From: M3 sp964637445
GTDB lineage: Bacteria > Bacteroidota > Bacteroidia > Bacteroidales > Muribaculaceae
NCBI GenBank assembly: GCA_964637445.1
Contig: CAZWWS010000021.1
Span: 1-39,733, forward strand
Direction of reading: 5' to 3'
Length of the DNA stretch: 39,733 nucleotides
Shown: piece after piece, positions 15,360 through 25,500 of the stretch
Layout of the letters: each line of letters opens with the position of its first letter
Numbering within the stretch: the first letter of the stretch is position 1
The notes under the pieces: model-generated
What the model saw: only the letters and a program-made list of their open reading frames with translations
Database searches by the model: none
What the model was told of the DNA's origin: nothing
Position numbers and translations under genes: made by a program

Positions 15360-16556
15360 CTATGAGAGGAGGGTGTAGCCGGCGGCGGTGATGCCGTTGC
15401 GGATCAGAGCGATGTGGTCGGCGTTGCGGGTTTCCATTACGATGCGGAGTGTGCAACCATTGATTTGGGTAGATGCACTGGTGCGTTCGTGGGTCACTGA
15501 GATGATGTTGGCACCGAGTTGGGCTATGACGTGACATATATCAGACAGCTGTCCGGGCTTGTCGAGGAGGTCGATTGTGACTGCATAGTTGCGTCCGCTC
15601 TTGGTGAGTCCGCGAGTGATGACACGACTGAGGATTGTCACGTCGATGTTGCCACCCGACACGAGGCAAACCGTTTTCTTTCCTTCGATGGGGAGCTTTC
15701 CAAACATTGCGGCAGCGACGGAAACGGCTCCTGCACCTTCAGAAACGAGCTTTTGCTGCTCGATGAGGGTAAGGATTGCTGCGGCGATCTCGTCGTCGGT
15801 GACGGTGACGATGTCGTCGACATATCTGTTGCAGAAGTCGAACGTGTTGACTCCCGGCTCTTTGACAGCGATGCCGTCGGCGATAGTCTGCACCGAAGGG
15901 AGGCAGCAAATGTGTCCGTCGTGGACAGATGCCGCCATCGAAGCCGCACCGGCAGCTTGCACACCATAGACTTTGATGTGGGGACAGAGTGTTTTAATGG
16001 CGAAAGCTACGCCGGAGATGAGTCCTCCCCCACCGATGGGCACGATAACTGCTTGGACATCGGAGAACTCTTCGATGATTTCAAGACCGATGGTACCTTG
16101 TCCGGCGATAACCTTAAGGTCGTCGAAGGGATGGACGAAAGTGTAGCCATATTGGTCGCGCAATTGCAAGGCTCGTTGATAGGCATCGTCGTAAACTCCG
16201 GGGACGAGACACACCTCGGCTCCATAACCTTTAGTGGCTTCGACTTTGGAGATGGGTGCACCGGCAGGCAAGCAGATGAGCGAGCGAATGCCATTGTGGG
16301 TAGCGCCAAAGGCTACTCCTTGAGCATGATTGCCGGCAGAGCAAGCGATAACACCGTGCGACTTTTCGTCGGGAGAAAGTTGTGATATTTTGTAGTAGGC
16401 TCCACGAAGTTTGAAAGAGCCTGTGTATTGCAAACATTCGGGCTTCAGATAGATTTCGGAAGCGGGATTGATTTTTGGTGCGGCGATGAGATGAGGATGA
16501 CGCACTACATCTTTGAGTACACTTGCCGCGTTGTAGATCTCGTTGATTTCGAGCAT
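15360..16556 (-). CDS. ilvA: Threonine ammonia-lyase (threonine dehydratase) with ACT domain
   Basis: A 398-residue PLP enzyme that deaminates L-threonine to 2-oxobutanoate, the first step toward isoleucine (or, in catabolic forms, threonine breakdown). Key features are the PLP lysine Lys49 in TGSFKLRGA, the substrate loop SAGNHAQGVA, the phosphate-binding GGGGLISG, and a C-terminal ACT-like domain (~residues 325-398, starting YAVTIDLLDKPGQL) for allosteric control. The single short regulatory domain places it with the ~400-residue form rather than the 510-residue E. coli IlvA. The ATG at 16556 (MLEINEIYNAASVL) is chosen because a TTG/TACATTTG promoter lies just upstream; a longer frame to 16715 would overlap the divergent HAD gene. 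Confidence 0.95.
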   Translation of the reverse strand: MLEINEIYNAASVLKDVVRHPHLIAAPKINPASEIYLKPECLQYTGSFKLRGAYYKISQLSPDEKSHGVIACSAGNHAQGVAFGATHNGIRSLICLPAGAPISKVEATKGYGAEVCLVPGVYDDAYQRALQLRDQYGYTFVHPFDDLKVIAGQGTIGLEIIEEFSDVQAVIVPIGGGGLISGVAFAIKTLCPHIKVYGVQAAGAASMAASVHDGHICCLPSVQTIADGIAVKEPGVNTFDFCNRYVDDIVTVTDDEIAAAILTLIEQQKLVSEGAGAVSVAAAMFGKLPIEGKKTVCLVSGGNIDVTILSRVITRGLTKSGRNYAVTIDLLDKPGQLSDICHVIAQLGANIISVTHERTSASTQINGCTLRIVMETRNADHIALIRNGITAAGYTLLS

Positions 16557-16580
16557 AAGTGTAGATATTATTTCGTGGCA

Positions 16581-16611
16581 CAAATGTAGTAATAAGGTTG
16601 ATGGTAAGCAA
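16581..16611 (-). promoter_or_regulatory. Promoter of ilvA
   Basis: On the minus strand, TTG (16611-16609) is separated by 20 bases from TACATTTG (16588-16581), a good -33/-7 pair. The start codon is 24 bases downstream of the box. It interleaves with the divergent HAD promoter, so the two transcription units share one ~80-base region. Confidence 0.65.
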
Positions 16612-16630
16612 GAAAAATTTTGTAAATTTG
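16598..16630 (+). promoter_or_regulatory. Promoter of the HAD phosphatase
   Basis: TAAATTTG at 16623-16630 lies seven bases before the ATG at 16638, with TTG at 16598-16600 at a slightly long 22-base spacing. The mRNA would have almost no leader. Confidence 0.5.
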
Positions 16631-16637
16631 CGAAGAT

Positions 16638-17462
16638 ATGAGTACACTTTATGTATCGGATATGGACGGGACGCTTCTTGCGCCCGATGGCAAGGTGTCG
16701 GCAACGACATCGCAACTGATTACAGAGCTTACCGAACGAGGAGCGATGGTGACTGTGGCAACGGCTCGCACCCCGGCAACGGTGGAGCCGCTATTGGCAG
16801 AAACGGCGACTCGGCTTCCGGCGGTGGTGATGACCGGTGCAGCGCTGTGGAACAGAACGCAGCGTTGCTATGAGCACACTTGCCCGATGACCGGGTATGC
16901 TTGCGAGGCGATAGAGATATTGTTTGAGAAATATGGCGTGTCGCCGATGGTATACCGATTGGGCGGCGATGAGTTGCTGAGAGTGTACTACCGCGGAGAG
17001 CTTACCGACAAGCTACGACAATTTGTAGCAGAGCGCGAGCGAGCGTCGCTGAAGCATTTCTATATCAATGAGGATGCGGCAGTAGAGGGCGAGGCTGTGC
17101 TGTATTTTGCTATGGGAGAACGCGAGCGTATATTCTCGCTTGCCGAAGCACTTCGCCGCACGGGAGGCTGCTCGGTGTCGTGTTATGTAGATATATTCGG
17201 AGTCGATACGGGAATACTTGAGGTGTTTGCCCCGGGGGTGTCGAAAGCGGCAGCCATCAGGCGACTTAAGCAAAAGGTTGGAGCCGACAAGCTTGTGGTG
17301 TTTGGCGACAATCTTAACGACTTGCCAATGATGGAGATAGCCGATGTGGCAGTGGCCGTAGGGAATGCACTTGACGAAGTGAAAGCCGCAGCCGATGAGG
17401 TGATCGGACGAAACGATGAGGATGCCGTGGCAAGATTTATCGCAGAAGATTTTGATCTATAA
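16638..17462 (+). CDS. HAD-superfamily (Cof-type, class IIB) phosphatase
   Basis: A 274-residue cytoplasmic hydrolase of the Cof/YidA type, acting on phosphorylated sugars, FMN or similar small phosphates. Motif I is DMDGTLL (nucleophile Asp8, acid Asp10), motif II is in VTVATART, motif III/IV is SKAAAIRRL... FGDNLNDLPMM. A large C2B cap lies between (~residues 85-190). The substrate cannot be assigned from the sequence. It is a single-gene unit, divergent from ilvA, ended by a strong bidirectional hairpin shared with the barrel gene on the other strand. Confidence 0.9.
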   Translation: MSTLYVSDMDGTLLAPDGKVSATTSQLITELTERGAMVTVATARTPATVEPLLAETATRLPAVVMTGAALWNRTQRCYEHTCPMTGYACEAIEILFEKYGVSPMVYRLGGDELLRVYYRGELTDKLRQFVAERERASLKHFYINEDAAVEGEAVLYFAMGERERIFSLAEALRRTGGCSVSCYVDIFGVDTGILEVFAPGVSKAAAIRRLKQKVGADKLVVFGDNLNDLPMMEIADVAVAVGNALDEVKAAADEVIGRNDEDAVARFIAEDFDL

Positions 17463-17503
17463 AAGCGGAGCGATTTCATGAGAGACCGCTCCGCTTTCTT
17501 ATT
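17462..17503 (+). terminator. Bidirectional terminator between HAD and barrel genes
   Basis: AAAGCGGAGCG (17462-17472) and CGCTCCGCTTT (17487-17497) form a perfect 11-bp stem followed by CTTATTT. It lies between convergent genes and can serve both. Confidence 0.8.
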
Positions 17504-17518
17504 TATAGCTTAGGAATA

Positions 17519-19309
17519 TCAGAACTTGTAACCGATGCCGATGAGTCCGTTGACGGGGGCTGTTGCGACACCGAAATTGTCTTGCCAGTTTTCGCCGAGA
17601 AGGTTATTGACTTCGGCAAATGCACTTAATTGCTCAGTAATGGCATAAGAAGCAGAGATGTTGAGCAAATTGACATCGCCGAGGTCGATGCGGTCAGACC
17701 AATTGAATGTAGAGAATGATGCCACCGGGAATGGCAACATAGCGTAAACAGCGCGGTCGCTACGCAAGCTATAATCGACAGATACGCTCAGTTTCCGGAT
17801 AGGACGAATCGATAACGAGGCGGAGAACACGCGCTTGGCACGGTCGCGCCATGCGTAGTAGCCTTTGGAGTCGTCGGACGGAGCCATTTCGTAGGACAAT
17901 TCAAGAGCGGCAATACCCTTATAGTCGTAGCCGAGCGAGGCTCCAAGATGCCATCCTTTGAGATCGACCGGAGCATATAGATGGCAACGATAGCCGTTGG
18001 CATTATAAATATTTGTGGAGTATTTGTCGTTGATCATCACAGATGGCATCAACCAATTGTCGGTAGCGGCATATCCGCCAAACAATCGAGCAGAGAAGCC
18101 TTTAATCGGACCGACATTGATGCCGACTTGGAGGTCGTAGTTGATGTCGGAATTGAGGTTTGCCATCGAAGAGTTCATATACCAATTGTCGTTGAACAAT
18201 GAACGATAGCTGTTGAGCACTTGTCCTCCTGTCGCTTTAGCCCACAAGGCGAAAATCGGAGCCGGCTTCCATGAAACTTCCACATCGGGAGCAATATTGA
18301 ATGTGTCGCCCGACTTCACCGCCAAAGCTACATCCACACCGACACGAGCCGAGAAATCGTCGTTGCTTACACTATAATAGGGAGTGAGCGAGACAGCTCC
18401 GCGAGTGTAGCCGTCGACAGCAGTGGCATAAGTAATCGGAGTGCCTAAGGGATTGAGAAAATAATTCCACACAATGTCGTTGCTATAGTTTAAGAACGAT
18501 GCATCAAGGTCTATCCCGGCTTTTGATGTGTCGCCCATCGGCAGAGAAACACCGCCAAAAAGCGAGAAAGAATTTTCGTGATTGGCTTGAGGATACTCTT
18601 CATATTCGGGATCGAGAGAATTATCATTGTCGAACAGCATCCCCGACAGATGAGCGAACCCGAAATAGCCATATTTCACTCCGATTTGATAGTCGAGATT
18701 AGAGTAGCGTGAGCGCCACAAGGCGGAAATATTCATGCTGTTGACGCGCTGGTTGCGAGTGTGGTCAAACAGCGGAGTATTGAAGTTGTAGAGTTGATAA
18801 TCGACGTCGGCCGAAATAGATGAATAGTCGTTGACTTTATGGTTGACCAAAGCGCCGAGAACGAGAGCCGACTTGCGATTTTTCAATTCGTAACCCCACG
18901 GGTTTTCACGTTCGTAGCTGAGATAATTGTATTGACCATAGACATCGAGCGTGGTCGACGAGTCTGCTATAACTCTATATCCGGCAGAAGCGCCGAAAAT
19001 AGGATGCGGGAAATAGCCTATGCCGGCATATCCGCGATAGGGAGAGTTGCCGATAGTCGATTCGCCTTGAGCCGGTTCGAGTGCGGTGAGCAATCCGGGG
19101 ACTTGCACGGCGGATGAATTTTCGCTCATACCGAGAGGCTTGGTGGTCACTTGCGGCAACGAAACCGCCGGAGCGACATTGTGGCGGGAGGCTTGACGCT
19201 CTTGAGGTACAATGTCTTTTTCAATCGTGATTTCCTTCGACAGATCCTGCGCCGATAGCATCGACGAGGCAGCGAGAAACAAAGCGGTGCTAAAGATATG
19301 TAGTTTCAT
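17519..19309 (-). CDS. Outer-membrane beta-barrel protein (TonB-receptor-like barrel, no plug)
   Basis: A 596-residue exported protein with a signal peptide (MKLHIFSTALFLAASSMLSAQ). After a ~70-residue linker starting DLSKEITIEKDIVPQER, it is made of alternating strands rich in Tyr, Ser, Gly and aromatic girdle residues (for example YRGYAGIGYFPHPIFGASAG), and ends in GIGYKF. A terminal phenylalanine is the usual signal for BAM insertion. There is no TonB box or plug domain, although databases often label such proteins TonB-dependent receptor. It follows the TPR protein gene after 35 bases on the same strand, so the two are probably one operon: a barrel with a periplasmic TPR partner. Function is unknown; transport or envelope assembly are possible. 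Confidence 0.8.
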   Translation of the reverse strand: MKLHIFSTALFLAASSMLSAQDLSKEITIEKDIVPQERQASRHNVAPAVSLPQVTTKPLGMSENSSAVQVPGLLTALEPAQGESTIGNSPYRGYAGIGYFPHPIFGASAGYRVIADSSTTLDVYGQYNYLSYERENPWGYELKNRKSALVLGALVNHKVNDYSSISADVDYQLYNFNTPLFDHTRNQRVNSMNISALWRSRYSNLDYQIGVKYGYFGFAHLSGMLFDNDNSLDPEYEEYPQANHENSFSLFGGVSLPMGDTSKAGIDLDASFLNYSNDIVWNYFLNPLGTPITYATAVDGYTRGAVSLTPYYSVSNDDFSARVGVDVALAVKSGDTFNIAPDVEVSWKPAPIFALWAKATGGQVLNSYRSLFNDNWYMNSSMANLNSDINYDLQVGINVGPIKGFSARLFGGYAATDNWLMPSVMINDKYSTNIYNANGYRCHLYAPVDLKGWHLGASLGYDYKGIAALELSYEMAPSDDSKGYYAWRDRAKRVFSASLSIRPIRKLSVSVDYSLRSDRAVYAMLPFPVASFSTFNWSDRIDLGDVNLLNISASYAITEQLSAFAEVNNLLGENWQDNFGVATAPVNGLIGIGYKF

Positions 19310-19344
19310 ACGTTTGATTGCGATTGCTGAGTGTTGGGAGAAAT

Positions 19345-22317
19345 TTATTTAAGACGTTGATTAATCATATCCTGAATGTCGGTTTCCGAGCCTGGATAGT
19401 TGGACTTCAAGCTCTTGAGATATTCGCGAGCTTCGTAGTCTTTGCCTTGTGCCGAATAGATGTCGCTGAGAAGAATAAATCCGCGAGCGAGCCAATATTG
19501 ATGAGGAGTGTTGGCATCGATAAAGGCATTGATGGTCTTTTCTGCCTTGCCATACTGCTTGGCATCATAGTGATGCTGCGCAAGGTAGAAAGCTGATTTT
19601 GCGCCATAAAGGTCGTCGGGATTGGACGCGAGGTCGGTCCATATCTCTACAGCCTCATCGGTCTTATCGAGGGCGTGGAGGGCGTAGGCGCGCGAGAAGC
19701 GAATTTCGGTGATTTCGGCGCTTGAAGAAGCCGACGAAGCGAGCAATCGGTCGGCAGCAGCGACAACAGAAGCGTACTGACCAAGGTCGCGCGACACACG
19801 CATTATACCCAAGCGAGCGGCATGGATGTTGGCCGTAGCCGAGGCACGACGTTCGAGCTGACGGAACGTAGCCAAAGCATCTTCACCTTTGCCTTGGCGG
19901 AACTCAACATCACCCTTAATGGCAAGAATATCTTCGGCAGCTTCGGCATCGGGATATTTCTCAACCAAGTGAGAGGAGTAGCGCAACGCATCATCATCGT
20001 TGCCCTTAGCGGCAGCGTCGGAGGCAAGATAGTAGAGAGCTTGCGATTCGTTGGCGCCATTGGGATATTTTTCGATATATTGAACCAACTTGGCGGTGCC
20101 GTTGTCGGCGAGATAAGCCTTCTCAGCCGCCTCGAAAGTGAGGTTGTCGATTTCGGAGGCGTCAAGGCGTGGCGCATTAGGCACCGAGGCAATGAAGCGC
20201 GCATACTCGTCGAGGTTGCCATCGTCGGCATAAATGCGCTTTAGGTCGTCGGAGGCCACACGAGCTTCTTCGCTGGTGGGATAAGACGAAATCACTTGAC
20301 GATAGGCCTCTATGGCGGCTTTGCGATTGCCGACGCTGAGGTTGGTGATAGCCAACTGGAGGTATCCGTTGCGTCCTTGCGCGGTGGAGGGATATTGCTC
20401 TACGAGTTGCTTGTAGACAGCGATGGCTTTCTGATGATTGTCGAGCGCCACGTAGCTTTCGGCTTTTTCGAGCAAAGCAGAGGGAACCAATCCCGAAGAT
20501 GGGTAGCTCTCGATCATATGGTCGATGATTTCAATCTTGCCGCTATAGTCGCGAGCGAGTCCGCGCATCATACCTTTCTGGAAAAGTGCATAGTCGCCGG
20601 CCGACGGATTGAGTTCGTAGGCCTTGTCGTAGTTGGCGGCGGCGTTGGAGAATCGATTGGAGTAGTAGTAGCAGTCGCCTACACGATTGTAGGCATCGGC
20701 AATGGTGGCTTTAGATAGGTTGCCGGGCGACTTGATTGCCTTGTCGAATGCCGACAGAGCGTCGTCGTAGCGTTTTTCGCCAAATCGGCTATATCCGAGG
20801 TCGTAGTAGGCCAGTGGGCGATTGACTGTAGAGGCCGAAGAAGCAGAGATATATGCCGAGTATGAAGAAGATGCTTGAGAGTATTTGCCTTGGCGATAGT
20901 AGCAGCCGCCAATCCAAAGGTCGCACTCGCGAGCTATGTCCTTGTCTTGAGCCGCAAGCAATTTGGCTTCCTTAAAACGAGAGAGAGCCTGAGAGGCATT
21001 GCCCGAGGCGAGGTCGCGCGAGCCGAGAGTGAACAGCACACGCTGCTTGGCTTTGAGAATCGAAGCGGATGGCGATGAGATATTCTCGATGCTGCGCAGA
21101 GCGCTTTCGTAGTTATTGTCGGTCATATATCCGGTGACGATGTATTCCTGCACAGAAGAGGCATAACGTGAGCGCGGATATTGACGGAGGAAGTCTTCGA
21201 ACAATTCGACGGAGCTGCCAAAAGGCACACGTCCGCCATGAGTCTTTGCCACAGCGTAGTTGTAGAGCGCGGTCTCTTTGAGGTCGGAATCATAGTCCAT
21301 CTTGCAGGCTTTGTCAAATGCCATCAGAGCCAAGTCGGACTGCGCCAGTTTCAAAGCCGATTGACCGATGTAGAGATAGGCACTTTGCGCTATCCGGTCG
21401 TCGACTTCGGTCACCGGCCCTAAACTTTCGATAGCTGCTTGATAGTCGCCATCATTGTATTGGCTCACACCGAGGATGTAGAGTGTAGAGGGCAATGGAG
21501 AGTCGACCGCATCGGCATACTGACGCAGATAAGTCACCGCTTCACTGCCGGAGTCGAGATTGTAGAGCGACTCGCCGGCTATACGGAGCATTTCGGGTCG
21601 GAAGTCGGGGTCGATGTTGTCTTTGAGCATCTTGCGCGAAAGCGACAAGGCTTTGGAGTAGTCGCCTTTGGCAAAATAGATTTGTGCGATGTAGTAGTCT
21701 GTACGATTTGCCGGAGCAGAGTCTTTCACTGTTTTACGAAACAGGTCAAGAGCCTTATCATAGTCCTTGCGGCAATAAGCGATATATCCGCGATAGAAAC
21801 AAGACTCGTTGCTGTATCGGCTCGATGAAGCGAGAGCGAGAAAGCCTTGCTCGGCGGCATCATACTCGCCAATCTTGATGTTGGCAAATGCTTTGCGGTA
21901 AATAAAATCTTCGTAGACAGAGCCTGATAGAGAGCCATCGGGCACTTTATGATACTCGACAAGAGCCTCACCATAGCGTCCTTGTGAGAAATAGTAGTCG
22001 CCGATAGCGGCTTGAATGCGCGGACGCATCAGCGATCGGGGGTAGTGGTCGAGGAATGCGCGTAGCAGATCCAACGCATCGGCTTGCCCTTGAGCCACGG
22101 CGGCGAGAGCTATATAAGCGTCGGATGTCTCCGATGCGCCATGCTGCTTGGCAGCCTGAGTCATCTGATCGATACATCCGATGTAGTTATGGTCATGATA
22201 CATCTCGATGCCACGCGCCAAATATCCGTCGGGGTCGGGACTATTTAATCGGGCAAAAGCATTACTTCCGGAGATGGCAACAGCAATGGTTGTTGCAAGG
22301 ATATACTTTTTGTTCAT
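19345..22317 (-). CDS. Large exported tetratricopeptide-repeat protein
   Basis: A 990-residue exported protein with a signal peptide (MNKKYILATTIAVAISGSNAFA) and TPR units along nearly its whole length, such as ALVEYHKVPDGS, YDKALDLFRKTV, YDDALSAFDKAI, NAAANYDKAYELNP, HQKAIAVYKQLVEQYP and DDALRYSSHLVEKYP. The spacing and the Y-P ends suggest a long superhelical scaffold, partly of the Sel1-free, YbgF/BamD-like kind. The start at 22317 is preferred to an upstream frame at 22362, which crosses the promoter box. It lies upstream of the barrel gene, so it is likely a periplasmic binding partner for it. It diverges from the TPR-CHAT gene, which also carries TPRs. Confidence 0.85.
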   Translation of the reverse strand: MNKKYILATTIAVAISGSNAFARLNSPDPDGYLARGIEMYHDHNYIGCIDQMTQAAKQHGASETSDAYIALAAVAQGQADALDLLRAFLDHYPRSLMRPRIQAAIGDYYFSQGRYGEALVEYHKVPDGSLSGSVYEDFIYRKAFANIKIGEYDAAEQGFLALASSSRYSNESCFYRGYIAYCRKDYDKALDLFRKTVKDSAPANRTDYYIAQIYFAKGDYSKALSLSRKMLKDNIDPDFRPEMLRIAGESLYNLDSGSEAVTYLRQYADAVDSPLPSTLYILGVSQYNDGDYQAAIESLGPVTEVDDRIAQSAYLYIGQSALKLAQSDLALMAFDKACKMDYDSDLKETALYNYAVAKTHGGRVPFGSSVELFEDFLRQYPRSRYASSVQEYIVTGYMTDNNYESALRSIENISSPSASILKAKQRVLFTLGSRDLASGNASQALSRFKEAKLLAAQDKDIARECDLWIGGCYYRQGKYSQASSSYSAYISASSASTVNRPLAYYDLGYSRFGEKRYDDALSAFDKAIKSPGNLSKATIADAYNRVGDCYYYSNRFSNAAANYDKAYELNPSAGDYALFQKGMMRGLARDYSGKIEIIDHMIESYPSSGLVPSALLEKAESYVALDNHQKAIAVYKQLVEQYPSTAQGRNGYLQLAITNLSVGNRKAAIEAYRQVISSYPTSEEARVASDDLKRIYADDGNLDEYARFIASVPNAPRLDASEIDNLTFEAAEKAYLADNGTAKLVQYIEKYPNGANESQALYYLASDAAAKGNDDDALRYSSHLVEKYPDAEAAEDILAIKGDVEFRQGKGEDALATFRQLERRASATANIHAARLGIMRVSRDLGQYASVVAAADRLLASSASSSAEITEIRFSRAYALHALDKTDEAVEIWTDLASNPDDLYGAKSAFYLAQHHYDAKQYGKAEKTINAFIDANTPHQYWLARGFILLSDIYSAQGKDYEAREYLKSLKSNYPGSETDIQDMINQRLK

Positions 22318-22351
22318 TATCGTATAAATAGAAGGACTTTTGTTGAATATA

Positions 22352-22359
22352 CAAAGGTA
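22352..22359 (-). promoter_or_regulatory. -7 box TACCTTTG for the TPR/barrel operon
   Basis: On the minus strand TACCTTTG lies 34 bases before the start codon at 22317. No good -33 element is visible at 19-21 bases upstream. Confidence 0.55.
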
Positions 22360-22443
22360 CAAAAATATTTAGGGTATATCTATAGGGAACTACTATAAAT
22401 CTCTACCTATGAGAAAATATTGTGCTATTTCGGGATAAATCAA

Positions 22444-22475
22444 TTTGAATATATTAATATAAATGGATATATTTG
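22444..22475 (+). promoter_or_regulatory. Promoter of the TPR-CHAT gene
   Basis: TTTG at 22444-22447, a 20-base gap and TATATTTG at 22468-22475 make a full match to the Bacteroidetes consensus. Transcripts would begin near 22482, 28 bases before the ATG at 22510, which excludes an upstream in-frame ATG at 22420. Confidence 0.75.
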
Positions 22476-22509
22476 CAGTACCTATTGTAAATATAATACC
22501 AAAAAGATT

Positions 22510-25500
22510 ATGAAACGAAGAGCAAACATTCTATGCTTAATGCTATTAATGCTTGTATCAGGAGCCATCAATAAGTCGACGGCTCAAACCACGGAGGAAG
22601 ACATAAAACGCTATGTAATACAGTTGCAGATAAAGTTAGATAGCCCCGATGAGGCGGGCGATGTGAGTGCGTATGCCGATTCGCTTTACCGATGCTACTA
22701 TGTGGATTCGGTGAAGACATCGCTCACACTGGAAATGAGTTGCAAATTGCGCCTGCAGTGCTATTATTTGCTATACGACGGAACGAAAGCAGATTACGAG
22801 GATATATATCGTACACTATATATCACACGTGTAGCCAAAGCATTTCATAATATCTATTTCTTGGTATGCTCCAATGCTTTAGGAGATTACTGCGAAAAAA
22901 CGGGCGACTACAAACGAGCAGCAGAAGCATACGAATATAATTTGGAAGCACATAACACCATCTTTAACGACTCTCCAACGCTTGATCGCGCCACGATTCA
23001 TGCCCGACTGGCATTGCTCTATAAAAATAAGCTGTCGGATGCCGACAAATTTACCGCACACTCAGAAGCGGCGAAAAGCGACTTATCAGCCATCTATCCG
23101 ACAGGAAGTGCCGAGTGGCAAACCGCAGTAGACACATTACTGAGTGAAAATGCCAAGCCCACCCCCGAAGAGTTGCTTGCTCAAGCCGAAGAGATGAGCC
23201 GTTTGGGACGCTTTGATGAGGCGAATGCGCTATTTGAGCAGTACTTTGCAATAGTCGACAGCAATAGCGAAGGATACCTATATGCCTTGTCGTCCTATAT
23301 AAACTATTTGGTGTCGCAAGAAGCATTTGATAAATGTCCCGAAGCATTCGACCGCATACTCGAATGGATAAAAGCACACCCGGAAATCGATATTATTAAA
23401 GCAAGTTCTTTTATTGGATACCTGACGATCCCCACAATCGGAGTAGATAGAGTCCAACAATTAGCCACACTACTCACCGAGCGGCACGACCCAGATAATG
23501 TGGGACACTTAGCATTGCTCGCCCACATTCATGTGTACGAAGGCAATAGCGATGAATTAATGCGATTGTACCCAATAATAGTAGAAAAGGCAGATGCATT
23601 CTATCGGGCAAATAATCGGGAAATGTTTGCTCAATGTATTGAAAATTTGATACATTTCTTCTTGGCAATATATGATTGGGACAATGCAATAAAATATCAA
23701 ACAATATATGTTGAGTACTTGACGCAGATGCGTAATCCACGTTTTGCGCCACTTGTTATACCCAGCAAATGCTTACTTGCCTCTTTCTATAGTATGAATG
23801 AGGATTATCCAAAAGCAATCGAAGTGCTTGAAGAATGCTTGAATGACAAGAACATTGATGAGGTCACAAGGCGAGAGATAATGACCAATATAGCATCTGC
23901 AGAGTTTACTATCGGAAATTTCGGAAGAGCAATTACATTAGCGGAAGAAGTATATCCTCAAGCAAACAATGTTCCCGAACAATGGAATCTACTCCAAATT
24001 ATTGTAACTTCGCTTATATCAGAGTTTGACTTAATCGATAAAGAGGAAAGAGAATTGCATCAAGCGTATCTCGATAAATTGCAAAAATATATCACACTTG
24101 CATACGAATTGACTTACACAAATTATCCTGAAGAACATCTCAACCACATATATGCCCATCTTTTTAAGGCTTCATATTTCCTTTTGTCCGAGCAAACCAA
24201 CGAGATGCTCCAAGAAGCTGGCACGGCAGAAAATCTTATCAGAGCAAATATTGCAAACATTGACACTCGAAATAAACTACTTGAAAGCCTAACAATCTTT
24301 TATATTGAGACAAAGCAATATGAAAAAGCACTCGCTTTGGCAACAGAAGCGTCCGTTGATAACAAGACCAATATTGATAGAGTTTTTACTTTTGCCACAC
24401 TATCTGATATATATTTGGGGTTAGGGCGAATCGAAGACGCTCGCCAGCAATATCTATTGCAAGCCGAGTGCATAAAGGGAATGATACAACGTAACTTTGC
24501 TGTATTGACCGATGAAAACAGAGGTGCGTATTGGCAGATGTATCGCGGTCAGATATACAATGCCGGGCGATATGCTTCCGGTGCCGACGACAACTTCGCA
24601 CGAACGCTCTACGACTTGGCATTGTATTCAAAAGGATTGTTGCTAAACACTTCGAAAGAGTTTGAACGCATTATCATGGAATATGGCGATGAAAACGCTC
24701 AAACGCTCTACCGACAGATGAGCGAGATTCGCAATATGGCAGAAAATGACCCATCGCTTTCAGCAGCCGACCGCGAAGCATTGACACGTCAGGCCGAGGA
24801 GATGGAGTTGACACTTATGGAGGGTAACAGTCAATTCAAAGCGTACATAGAAGAGAGAGAAATCAACTGGAGCATGGTGAAACAAGCGATGAAACCAAAT
24901 AGTGCCGCCATTGAGTTTATACACTATAAAGATATATCCGAGACGGAATGTTACGGAGCCGTTGTGGTGTACGATGGTTGGGAACTGCCTAAATTTATCG
25001 AATTGGGCGATATAGAACTTGTCGACCTCGACACAAAAGAGGCTATCTCGCTGTCGGAAAACATATGGGGGAAAATATCGCGCGAGATGGACGATGTGGA
25101 TAATGTGTATTTCTCGCCCGATGCCTTGCTGCATGTGTACCCAATCGAATTGCTTCCTGACTGGGAACTGCCGTCACAAACGATAAGCGATCGGTGGAAT
25201 ATGTATCGGTTGTCGTCGACACGCGAGCTTGTAATGAACACTAAGAAGTCGGATACGCCACGCAAGGCTGCGATATATGGTGGATTGGATTACGACATGA
25301 AGAGCGATGAATTGGTCAACGATGGTAAACAATATGGGGCGAAAAACTGCACTCGTGCAAGTGCAGACATAAAAGGCAAAGTATCGACGCTGTCCGAGAC
25401 CAAAGTTGAAGCTAACATGATTGGCAAAATCTTGACCAAGGTTTCGATTAAAGCAGCTATCTATACCGACAAAAAAGGCACGGAATCGGCGTTTAAGAGC

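Noticed and set aside
15519..16385. Open frame (288 codons) on the plus strand opposite ilvA
   Set aside because: It is a shadow of the ilvA frame, dominated by Asp/Gly/Val/Ser, without a start context or homology; ilvA explains the bases.
22420..22509. Upstream ATG at 22420 as start of the TPR-CHAT protein
   Set aside because: It lies upstream of a full promoter match (22444-22475), and the true signal peptide begins at 22510.
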